Made by a program: the position numbers and the translations under genes
DNA from: an uncultured Acidobacteriia bacterium
Lineage (GTDB): Bacteria; Acidobacteriota; Terriglobia; Bryobacterales; Bryobacteraceae
Assembly (NCBI GenBank): GCA_903892565.1
Contig: CAITIX010000412.1
Coordinates: 1-42,568, forward strand
Direction: 5' to 3'
DNA length: 42,568 nucleotides
Notes under the pieces: generated by a model
Database searches by the model: none
Told to the model about the DNA's origin: nothing
What the model saw: the letters and a program-made list of their open reading frames with translations, nothing else
Part shown: positions 33,237-40,438 of the stretch, piece after piece
Numbering within the stretch: position 1 is the first letter of the stretch
Layout of the letters: each line of letters starts with the position of its first letter

Positions 33237-33551
33237 TCATCCCTCAGGAGAGAATCGGCGGTGCAAGAATGAAGGGATATTGCGTGCGCCTTGCGTGACG
33301 GCAACAATCTCGACCGTCGGGCCGGTAGCTCGGTAGATGATTAAGTAGGCGCCGACTGGGAAAAAGAGCACCGGATCATTCGTGAGATCTTCCCGCCTGT
33401 GGTCGATTCCGGGCGTTTGCCCGATGGCCTCAAAAGTGTCGAAAAGCTTGTTGGTCCACCGATCGGCGGCGGCGATATTATCTTGAGCGATAAAGTCCCA
33501 GATGGCGTCCAAATCGAGGACGGCATCTTCGCTGAGGACATAGCCGCTCAT
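33237..33551 (-). CDS. parE: RelE/ParE family toxin
   Basis: The 104-residue protein fits the ParE plasmid-stabilisation fold: SGYVLSEDAVLDLDAIWDFIAQDNIAAADRWTNKLFDTFEAIGQTPGIDHRREDL, then LFFPVGAYLIIYRATGPTVEIVAVTQGARN. ParE-type toxins inhibit gyrase, RelE-type cut mRNA; which applies cannot be told, but the ParD-like partner points to ParE. It overlaps the antitoxin gene by 4 bp (33548-33551). Confidence 0.85.
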   Translation of the reverse strand: MSGYVLSEDAVLDLDAIWDFIAQDNIAAADRWTNKLFDTFEAIGQTPGIDHRREDLTNDPVLFFPVGAYLIIYRATGPTVEIVAVTQGARNIPSFLHRRFSPEG

Positions 33552-33814
33552 GCCTTGAATTTTCGTCGTTGATCGGATTTGCGGTTGAGGCGGTCACGCG
33601 CGTCCGCCGGCTTTACGTAGGTGCCGCTATCGAGCGACTTCAGCCGCCGCCCGAGTTCCTGGCCAAATTCCGCAAGTCGGGCAGCGCGGTTCTGGTCGTA
33701 CTCTTCCAGCAGGCGTAGCGCTTCACGAACGACCTCGCTTGCCGAATTGTAGCGGCCAGCTTCCACTTTAGCGCTCACAAACTTCTCCAGCTCTGGGGTG
33801 AGAGAAACATTCAT
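33548..33814 (-). CDS. parD: ParD-like ribbon-helix-helix antitoxin
   Basis: The 88-residue protein begins MNVSLTPELEKFVSAKVEAGRYNSASEVVREALRLLEEYD, the ribbon-helix-helix DNA-binding domain typical of ParD, followed by a charged C-terminal tail that would bind the toxin. It should repress its own operon. The start ATG 33814 has a GGAG site and a good promoter upstream. Together with parE this is a chromosomal type II toxin-antitoxin pair. Confidence 0.88.
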   Translation of the reverse strand: MNVSLTPELEKFVSAKVEAGRYNSASEVVREALRLLEEYDQNRAARLAEFGQELGRRLKSLDSGTYVKPADARDRLNRKSDQRRKFKA

Positions 33815-33837
33815 GGGACAACTCTCCTGCTTTCCTC

Positions 33838-33866
33838 ACTCTAAGGCGGATAGCAAACATTGTCAA
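33838..33866 (-). promoter_or_regulatory. Sigma-70-type promoter of parDE
   Basis: On the minus strand TTGACA (33866-33861), a 17-bp spacer and TAGAGT (33843-33838) form a near-consensus promoter 24 bp before the parD ATG. ParD is expected to bind here. Confidence 0.7.
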
Positions 33867-33967
33867 TCTTGGTTAGAGCCTCTTGAGTCGAGATCGATCC
33901 CGGAAGGGCTCCTTTGTAAAACGCGACGAAACAAGACGGGCACAGCGAGAGGCCTTACAGTCTAATC

Positions 33968-34411
33968 ATGACCCCACCGCGGTCTCGGTTTCGTGCTTTG
34001 AGGTCGGCTATTGTGAACGAGGAGCCAGCCAAAACCATTCCGCTTGACCGTCCAATCTCCAGCGAAGAGCGCACAATCGCAGAGTGGCTCCTGCTTCATT
34101 CGAAACCTTCGGCGATTTCTTTCCTGCCGCAACTCGACGGCGCTCGGGTCACGGGGCAGTGCAGTTGCGGTTGCCCAACCGTCGATCTCCGAGTAACTGA
34201 CGGAACGCCTCCGGTGCAGCCACAGGACAATCCCGTTGGAGATGCATTGGGGGAAGTGAACGGCAACATGGTCGGAGTGATGCTTCTGCAGAGCGGCGGG
34301 TATCTTGCCTGCCTTGAGGTTTACGATCTAAGCGACATTCCGCATCCGTACGGGCTACCAGAACTGAAATCGCTTCGACCTTGGGAGGCAGGGGCGTCTC
34401 AGAATGGGTAA
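33968..34411 (+). CDS. Conserved-looking hypothetical protein with CSCGCP motif
   Basis: The 147-residue protein has a polar N-terminus and the distinctive core EWLLLHSKPSAISFLPQLDGARVTGQCSCGCPTVDLRV, followed by GVMLLQSGGYLACLEVYDLSDIPHPYGLPEL. I remember similar small proteins with a 'CGCP' motif in many bacteria, all without function; the cysteines could bind a metal. The start may instead be GTG 34013. It sits alone between parDE and the amidohydrolase-like gene, flanked by an inverted repeat at its 3' side. Confidence 0.6.
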   Translation: MTPPRSRFRALRSAIVNEEPAKTIPLDRPISSEERTIAEWLLLHSKPSAISFLPQLDGARVTGQCSCGCPTVDLRVTDGTPPVQPQDNPVGDALGEVNGNMVGVMLLQSGGYLACLEVYDLSDIPHPYGLPELKSLRPWEAGASQNG

Positions 34412-34415
34412 GTTT

Positions 34416-34473
34416 CGGGACAAAATTGAAAGCTCTGAAATCAAGGCTTCCAACATACCGAAATCTTGTCCCG
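34416..34473. repeat. 8-bp perfect inverted repeat in the convergent gap
   Basis: CGGGACAA (34416-34423) and TTGTCCCG (34466-34473) flank a 42-nt centre that itself can fold (GAAAGC with GCTTC). It lies between the CSCGCP gene (+) and the amidohydrolase-like gene (-). It may be a terminator stem or a protein site; there is no T tract. Confidence 0.4.
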
Positions 34474-34496
34474 CGAGCTCAGCGATATCGCGCAGC

Positions 34497-36365
34497 TCAG
34501 TACTTGTAATTCACGATCAAGTGCGCGACGTTGGAGGTCCCGTTGCCCCACATGCTGCGGACGAAGAAATCGTCGAGCGGAGTGGGGTTCTTCACGACGA
34601 CATCGAAGCGTCCGGCTTCGCGCAGTGCTTCGGCGTCCAGCGAGATCTCAATCTGCCCGGCGGCTGTGACTTTCGCCGGGACCACTCTACCGTGAAAATA
34701 GACCGCGGACTTCTGCACGAAGTTGAAGCCCGTGAGTCTCACGGTGGCGGCCGAGCCCTGCGTGACGATGATCGGGTTCATGGTTTCGATCGCGGGTTGC
34801 GGTGAGAACGCGGGATCGGGAGCCGGCGCGTCTTCGGCCGTGCGCTGCGGTGCGCCCTCGGCGCCGCTGGTGGCTTTCTTCATGGCTTCGGCCCAGGGGA
34901 GTCCCTCGACGCTGACCGTTTTCGCGGCCGAGTTATTAAACGGACTGGTGTAATTGGCGTGATAGCCGAGCTCGATGATCTTGCCGTCCTGCACCACGGT
35001 GTTGATCTTGCGCATGTTTTTGATGTCTTTGAGCGGGTCGGCATCCACGATGATGACGTCCGCCAGCTTTCCTTTTTCCACGGTGCCGATGATGTCCTGT
35101 TTGTGCAGCATTTCGGCGGCGTACTTGGTGGAGCCCATGATGATCTGCATCGGCGTGAGGCCGATGTCCGCCATGATTTCCATTTCCTGATGCATGTCCA
35201 CGCCGGGGACCCAGGCGTCGTTCGTGTTGCCGGAGACTACGATCTTGCCACCCGCATCGAGGAACATCTTATGGAAGCGCAGGGCATTTTCGTAGCCCTT
35301 CATGCGGCGCGCGCGCAGTTCGCCTTGATCCACGCGCGTGTAGCTGCGCAACGCCGTCTGCACGGACGCCGGAGGATAGTAGGCGAGCAGTTCGGGATTG
35401 TTGAAGAATGCCTTCGCCTCGGCCGTGAAGCGCTCCCATTCCTTGGGATAGCCGGGGAAGTTGATCATGAAGGTGGGCACGAGCATGACGTGATGGTCCA
35501 CCAGAACCTTCACTGTCTCGCGAGCTTTGTCTTCGTCCATCTCGGCGAAGCGATCGAGCTCATTGCGGTCGTCGCGGCCCTTCTTGAATTTCGAAGGATC
35601 CTTCGTGACGGCGATGCCGATGCCAGCGGAGTGAGGCAGCGCGGTGGCTCCCATGAGGGCGGCGTCCTTGGGGAAGAAAACGGGACCGTAGGGGCGCGGA
35701 TACACCGGAGTGTTGGTTTTGGCTGCCTCTTCGAATCCGGCTTTGTAGAAGTCCAGGCTGGGCAGGGCGCCGTCGTAAAAGAGGATATAGTCGGATCCGT
35801 TGGCGACCCAGGTGCGGACCATTTGACGAACGTCGTCGGGCGTTTTCGGAACGCGCGTGTGCGTGAGAATATTTTCGAAGCCTGTGGAGACGAGCGCGTT
35901 GGGATTCGCGCTGACGCGGGAAAGCCCGGTAAATCCGCGAGGTCCGCGCACCATGCCATGCATCACGGCGTCGCGATAGGGGACGGCGGTTTCGCCGGTG
36001 GTCCCGACGTCCACTACAGAGGTAATGCCATAGTTGAGCATGCCCTCGCCTAGATACCAGCTATAGGAGTTCTGCGAATCGAACAACCCGGGCAATACGT
36101 ATTTGCCGTCAGCCTTGATGATGGTGGCGTTTGCGGGATAAGGCACTTGCCCTTTGCGAGTGACGCTCGAGATCTTGTTGCCGACGATCACGACTTCGGA
36201 ATCCTGGAGCGGCGCACCGCCATTGCCGTCGATGAGCGTCCCGCCTTCGATGACGAGCGCTCGCGCGGGAGCCTGCTGCGATTGCGCCGACGTTTGCCAG
36301 GCGAGAGTCGCGGCAATCAGGAACGGAGCAACGTAGAGCCAGGAATTGCGGGTCGATTTTTTCAT
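34497..36365 (-). CDS. Exported amidohydrolase-like protein lacking the HxH metal motif, with C-terminal IPT/TIG domain
   Basis: The 622-residue protein has a signal peptide (residues 1-29), then the amidohydrolase N-terminal strand region (LVIEGGTLIDGNGG, GKYVLPGLFD). Active members continue DxHxH; here residues 96-103 are DSQNSYSW, so both metal-binding histidines are missing. The C-terminal part of the domain is typical (GLTPMQIIMGSTKYAAEMLH, GTVEKGKLADVIIVDADPL), and the usual catalytic Asp may remain in NDAWVPG. After about residue 530 an IPT/TIG-like immunoglobulin domain follows (PIIVTQGSAATVRLTGFNF). It is probably a periplasmic binding or inactive protein. It is divergent from sppA (72 bp). 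Confidence 0.82.
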   Translation of the reverse strand: MKKSTRNSWLYVAPFLIAATLAWQTSAQSQQAPARALVIEGGTLIDGNGGAPLQDSEVVIVGNKISSVTRKGQVPYPANATIIKADGKYVLPGLFDSQNSYSWYLGEGMLNYGITSVVDVGTTGETAVPYRDAVMHGMVRGPRGFTGLSRVSANPNALVSTGFENILTHTRVPKTPDDVRQMVRTWVANGSDYILFYDGALPSLDFYKAGFEEAAKTNTPVYPRPYGPVFFPKDAALMGATALPHSAGIGIAVTKDPSKFKKGRDDRNELDRFAEMDEDKARETVKVLVDHHVMLVPTFMINFPGYPKEWERFTAEAKAFFNNPELLAYYPPASVQTALRSYTRVDQGELRARRMKGYENALRFHKMFLDAGGKIVVSGNTNDAWVPGVDMHQEMEIMADIGLTPMQIIMGSTKYAAEMLHKQDIIGTVEKGKLADVIIVDADPLKDIKNMRKINTVVQDGKIIELGYHANYTSPFNNSAAKTVSVEGLPWAEAMKKATSGAEGAPQRTAEDAPAPDPAFSPQPAIETMNPIIVTQGSAATVRLTGFNFVQKSAVYFHGRVVPAKVTAAGQIEISLDAEALREAGRFDVVVKNPTPLDDFFVRSMWGNGTSNVAHLIVNYKY

Positions 36366-36437
36366 TGCGAGATTGATTGTACGACATCTCTGTGAAGGCA
36401 TTCCTAAGGCGTGCCGTCTCCCACATACACTAGAAGC

Positions 36438-38222
36438 ATGAAAAGGTTTCTCTTCGGCTGCTTCTTCGGCGTCCTATTCGTCGGATTGGTGATTGTCGTT
36501 CTTGGCGTCGTCGCAGTGCACTACGGTGGCGGCGCTCACAAATCGATGGTTGCCGATAATTCCACTTTGGTGCTCCACTTGGAGGGCGATTTACCCGAGC
36601 GCACCGCAGTGGATTACGGGGTGCCGTTTATTTCCGAACAGCAGCCATTGAGCATCGTCGAAAATTGGCAGTTGCTGCGCAATGCGGGCGCCGATCCACA
36701 CATCCGGGCGATCCTACTGGAGCCGCGCGGGTTGAGTGTCGGCTGGGCGAAGCTCGAGGAACTGCGTATGGATATCGCCAACTTCAAGAAATCCGGCAAG
36801 CCGGTGTATGCGTACCTGCGCGGCGCGGGGATGCGCGAATACTACGTCGCGTCCATGGCAGACCGCATCTTCACTTCGCCCGAAGATGAGCTGGATGTCA
36901 AAGGCTTGCGCGCCGAACTCATGTATGTCAAAGGGACGCTCGACAAACTCGGCGTTGAAATGGAATTTGAGCATGTCGGCAAATACAAGGATGCGCCGGA
37001 CATGTTTACGAAGACTGGTTCGAGTCCCGAAACACGCGAAGTGATCAATGCACTGCTCGACCAATTCTACGGAGACTTCGTCGGCGCGGTAGCAGAGGGC
37101 CGCAAGAAAACGCCGGACGAAGTGCGCACCGCGATCGACAACGGACCCTTCGTGGGCCCGGAGGCGGTGAAATACGGCCTGGTGGATGAGCTCGCCTATG
37201 AAGATCAGGTCGTGGCGAAGTTGAAAGACAAATCGAAATCGAGCGACGCGCGGATCAGCGAGCGCGATTATGTGGAGCTTCCGGCGCCGGCCGGCGTGGA
37301 GGGCCAGACGAAAATCGCGTTGCTCGTCGGTGAAGGCGAGATTGCGCGCGGCTCCACGAATGGTGGGAACGACGGCATGATCACCACCGCAGGCATGGTC
37401 AAGGCGATCCGCCAGGTGCGCGACGACGACTCTATTAAGGGCGTGATTCTGCGCATCGATTCGCCTGGTGGCGACGGCATCGCGTCTGACGATATCCTGC
37501 ACGAGGCAAAACTTCTTAGTCAGAAGAAGCCCACCGTGATCTCGATGTCGGATCTGGCGGCATCGGGCGGCTACTTCATCGCGATGACCGGCGATCCTTT
37601 GGTTGCGTATCGCTCGACGGAGACGGGATCCATTGGCGTTTTCTTCGGCAAACCCAATTTGAAGGGCTTATATGACAAGATCGGCCTGCACAAGGAACTG
37701 ATGACGCGCGGCAAATTTGCCGACATCGACAATGAAGGCGCTCCGATGAACGACGTGCAGCGGGCCAAGCTGCGGACGGAAATCGAGCAGTTCTACAAAT
37801 CGTTCGTCGGCAAAGTGGCAGACTCCCGCAAGAGGAAATTCGAAGAGGTGGAGCCACTGGCGCAAGGGCGCGTGTGGACCGGAGCGCAGGCCAAGCAAAA
37901 CGGCTTAGTGGACGAGCTCGGCGGCATTGATCGCGCGATTGAGCTGGTCAAGCAGCGCGCGAAACTGCAAGCCTCGGACAAAATCAAACTGGTGGCGTAT
38001 CCTCCGCGCAAAACGCTGCTGCAGATCTTAACGAATCGGGAAGACTTGACGGCGCTTGAATCGAGAATCGTTGATTTGCGCATGCAGGCTCGCATGGAGG
38101 ATCGGCTCGGGACGGTGGCTGAGGATCCCTCGGTGCGGCTGTTGCTCCGCGCACTGATGACAGGCACTCTTCCGCCGGGCGGCATTATGAGTTTGATGCC
38201 GTATCGGGTGACGATTCACTAG
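36438..38222 (+). CDS. sppA: Signal peptide peptidase SppA (double-domain 67K type)
   Basis: The 594-residue protein has one N-terminal membrane helix (FLFGCFFGVLFVGLVIVVLGVVAV) and two tandem S49 domains. The catalytic lysine is in the first domain (GKYKDAPDMF, Lys182 or Lys184) and the serine in the second (SDLAASGGYFIA, Ser376), as in E. coli SppA, where the active site forms between domains of neighbouring subunits. The second domain also has LRIDSPGGDG. It degrades cleaved signal peptides at the inner membrane. ATG 36438 was chosen right before the hydrophobic helix. Its 3' end overlaps a small membrane protein gene on the other strand by 38 bp. Confidence 0.92.
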   Translation: MKRFLFGCFFGVLFVGLVIVVLGVVAVHYGGGAHKSMVADNSTLVLHLEGDLPERTAVDYGVPFISEQQPLSIVENWQLLRNAGADPHIRAILLEPRGLSVGWAKLEELRMDIANFKKSGKPVYAYLRGAGMREYYVASMADRIFTSPEDELDVKGLRAELMYVKGTLDKLGVEMEFEHVGKYKDAPDMFTKTGSSPETREVINALLDQFYGDFVGAVAEGRKKTPDEVRTAIDNGPFVGPEAVKYGLVDELAYEDQVVAKLKDKSKSSDARISERDYVELPAPAGVEGQTKIALLVGEGEIARGSTNGGNDGMITTAGMVKAIRQVRDDDSIKGVILRIDSPGGDGIASDDILHEAKLLSQKKPTVISMSDLAASGGYFIAMTGDPLVAYRSTETGSIGVFFGKPNLKGLYDKIGLHKELMTRGKFADIDNEGAPMNDVQRAKLRTEIEQFYKSFVGKVADSRKRKFEEVEPLAQGRVWTGAQAKQNGLVDELGGIDRAIELVKQRAKLQASDKIKLVAYPPRKTLLQILTNREDLTALESRIVDLRMQARMEDRLGTVAEDPSVRLLLRALMTGTLPPGGIMSLMPYRVTIH

Positions 38223-38631
38223 CGCAAGCGTCCGCTATGCTCGCCGAATCGGGCGCGGGTGGCGGGATGCGCAGGCCGATCCATTCTTCGCACAAGAGGA
38301 TCGAATTCCCAGGATTGTTCGTGTCATACTTCATCCCCGAAGGCCCGATGAGCCGGCTTAAGTCTTCCGGGAGGAGATTGCGCAGCGATGTGACGTCTTG
38401 CGAGGCGGTGTACTGCACGCCGCGCAGTGAATAGCCGTAGTAGAGCAAATTGTCGCCCACTTCGTTCACCAGCGCGTCGCCCAGCCGTCCTGTTTGGTGA
38501 AGCCGCAACCTGCGCCGTTTTTCGCGCTTCTCCGGCGTCGTGTGTCGTTTGACGGCAATCCAAACCGCTAAGCCGATGAGCCCGGCGGCGAAGATCGAGA
38601 GCAGTGATATCTGAATTTGGGTGGGAGACAT
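38185..38631 (-). CDS. Small membrane-anchored protein, function unknown
   Basis: The 148-residue protein has one N-terminal membrane helix (IQISLLSIFAAGLIGLAVWIAV), then a strongly basic stretch (KRHTTPEKREKRRRLRLHQ) that places the remainder in the cytosol, and a globular part with LGDALVNEVGDNLLYYGYSLRGVQYTASQDVTSL. I do not recognise it, though similar short proteins with 'YSxRGVxYxxSQDVT' are, from memory, common in Acidobacteria. Its 3' end overlaps the sppA 3' end (38185-38222). It is divergent from the glycosyltransferase gene. Confidence 0.7.
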   Translation of the reverse strand: MSPTQIQISLLSIFAAGLIGLAVWIAVKRHTTPEKREKRRRLRLHQTGRLGDALVNEVGDNLLYYGYSLRGVQYTASQDVTSLRNLLPEDLSRLIGPSGMKYDTNNPGNSILLCEEWIGLRIPPPAPDSASIADACASESSPDTASNS

Positions 38632-38687
38632 CCGAGCTTGAGGCGTAAACTAGAACCCCTAAGGTCCCCGAAAAAGGGCCCTACGGT

Positions 38688-38712
38688 GACACATTACACC
38701 GACACATCACAC
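38688..38712. repeat. Imperfect 13-bp tandem repeat upstream of the glycosyltransferase gene
   Basis: gacacattacacc (38688-38700) is followed by gacacatcacac (38701-38712). It sits immediately upstream of a TATAAT box. Confidence 0.55.
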
Positions 38713-38723
38713 TAACGACAGGC

Positions 38724-38729
38724 TATAAT
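38724..38729 (+). promoter_or_regulatory. Possible -10 box of the glycosyltransferase gene
   Basis: A perfect TATAAT lies 16 bp before the ATG at 38745. No good -35 is present at 17 bp (gacaca at 38701-38706), so it may need an activator binding the adjacent repeat, or the real start is further downstream. Confidence 0.45.
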
Positions 38730-38744
38730 GTTAACAGATCTGCT

Positions 38745-40382
38745 ATGGTCTCTTGGATAGCTACCTCTTCCCCGATTTTCGCCGCGAGTCTCCTGCCGGC
38801 ATCCGCCAGCAAGTTCATGGATACGCTGTTCGACGATACGTTTACCGATATTTATCGTCTACAGCCCTTTGACTACGCGATTCTGGTTCCGTACTTCGCC
38901 GTACTCATCATTCTTTCGTGCTACGGCCTGCATCGCTATCACATGATCCGCGGCTACTGGAAGTACCGCAAGCAGATGCCGACCGAAGCTCCGCAGCGCT
39001 TCGAACAACTGCCTCGCGTGACCATCCAACTTCCTATTTATAACGAACAGTATGTGGTGGAACAGCTGATTGAGCAGATCAGCAAGATGGATTATCCGCA
39101 CGACCTTCTGGATATCCAGATTCTGGACGATTCCACGGACGAAACTCATCCGTTCACCGAACGCTTGGTGGCCGAATACAAAGCGACGGGTTTGCCGATC
39201 GAATACATCCATCGCACCAATCGTAACGGCTACAAGGCCGGTGCCTTGCAGAATGGCTTGCGGACCGCCAAGGGAGAAGTGGTCGCGATCTTTGATGCGG
39301 ACTTCCTCCCGCCAACCGATTTCCTGCAGAGGACGGTGCACTTCTTTGCCGATCCAAAAATCGGCATGGTGCAGACACGTTGGGGTTACACGAACCGCCA
39401 CTACAACATCCTCACGGAAGTGCAGGCCATGCTGCTGGATGGCCACTTCGTTCTGGAGCATGTGGCGCGCTCCGGCGCGGGCAAATTCTTCAACTTCAAT
39501 GGCACTGCCGGCATCATGCGGATGTCGATGATCGAAGATGCGGGCGGCTGGCAACACGATACGCTGACCGAGGATTCGGATCTTAGCTATCGCGCGCAAT
39601 TGAAGGGTTGGAAGTTCGTTTACGTTCCCTCGATCGAGTGCAAGTCTGAACTGCCGGTTGAGACCTATGGCTTCCAGGTACAGCAATCGCGCTGGGCCAA
39701 GGGGCTGACGCAGGTAGCGAAGAAGCTGTTGATGACGATCCTACGGTCGGACGTCCCGTTCAAGGTCAAAGTGGAAGCGTTTTTCCACCTGACGCCGAAC
39801 ATTTCTTATCCGATGATGATCGTGGTGAGCGGATTGATGCTGCCGGTCATGATCGTGCGCTTCTACATGGGCTGGTTCCAGATGGTGGTGATCGATTTGC
39901 CTTTGATCATTGCATCGTTCTGGTCGATCTCGGCGTTTTACGTTGTCGCCCATCGCGAGCTGTTCCCGAATAATTGGAAGCGGGCCTTCTTGTTCCTGCC
40001 TGCGCTGATGGCGGCCGGTGTCGCGCTGACGATTATCAATTCGAAAGCGGTGCTGGAAGCGCTGTTCAACATTCAGACCAGCTTCGCCCGCACTCCGAAA
40101 TACGCCATTGGCACTTCGCAGAAGATCAAGCTCGACAACGTGCAGTATCGGCGCCGTAGCGGCTGGCTGCCCTACGCGGAACTCGCCGTGGGTACCGGAT
40201 TCGTGGGGATGACGGCGTTCGCCATCGAAAGCTTTAACTACCTTGCGGTTCCGTTCCTGCTCTTGTTTGTGTCCGGCTACTATTGGGCTGGATTCAGCAC
40301 GCTGTGGGAAGAATATCAGGGCAAGCTGGCTTTCGAGCGCCAACGCGCACTCGCCGAAACCGCGCAACACTTGAAGGCATAG
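38745..40382 (+). CDS. Processive family 2 glycosyltransferase (cellulose synthase / CslA-like)
   Basis: The 545-residue membrane enzyme has an N-terminal helix (YAILVPYFAVLIILSCYGL), a GT-A domain with LPRVTIQLPIYNE, LDDSTD (about 128), DADF (184-187), TED (275-277) and QQSRW (313-317), the D,D,D,QxxRW set of processive beta-glycan synthases, and then four or five C-terminal helices. It resembles bacterial cellulose-synthase-like and plant CslA mannan synthases; no PilZ domain is present. The sugar is unknown, but the GDP-sugar genes at 3.5-5.6 kb make GDP-mannose available. The start may be the later ATG 38817. An 18-bp repeat spans its stop codon. Confidence 0.88.
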   Translation: MVSWIATSSPIFAASLLPASASKFMDTLFDDTFTDIYRLQPFDYAILVPYFAVLIILSCYGLHRYHMIRGYWKYRKQMPTEAPQRFEQLPRVTIQLPIYNEQYVVEQLIEQISKMDYPHDLLDIQILDDSTDETHPFTERLVAEYKATGLPIEYIHRTNRNGYKAGALQNGLRTAKGEVVAIFDADFLPPTDFLQRTVHFFADPKIGMVQTRWGYTNRHYNILTEVQAMLLDGHFVLEHVARSGAGKFFNFNGTAGIMRMSMIEDAGGWQHDTLTEDSDLSYRAQLKGWKFVYVPSIECKSELPVETYGFQVQQSRWAKGLTQVAKKLLMTILRSDVPFKVKVEAFFHLTPNISYPMMIVVSGLMLPVMIVRFYMGWFQMVVIDLPLIIASFWSISAFYVVAHRELFPNNWKRAFLFLPALMAAGVALTIINSKAVLEALFNIQTSFARTPKYAIGTSQKIKLDNVQYRRRSGWLPYAELAVGTGFVGMTAFAIESFNYLAVPFLLLFVSGYYWAGFSTLWEEYQGKLAFERQRALAETAQHLKA

Positions 40383-40426
40383 TGATCGGCGAAGGCATAG
40401 TAGCTGGTGAAGGCCGAGTGATCGGC
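40373..40426. repeat. 18-bp tandem repeat, three copies, spanning the glycosyltransferase stop codon
   Basis: Copies gaaggcatagtgatcggc (40373-40390), gaaggcatagtagctggt (40391-40408) and gaaggccgagtgatcggc (40409-40426) have an exact 18-bp period. The stop codon TAG is in the first copy and the rest fill the 56-bp gap to mutS2. Confidence 0.88.
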
Positions 40427-40438
40427 TGAGTTCCCGGC

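Noticed and set aside
38728..38760. Ten-codon upstream frame before the glycosyltransferase
   Set aside because: It begins inside the TATAAT box region and would not be in the transcript if that promoter is real.
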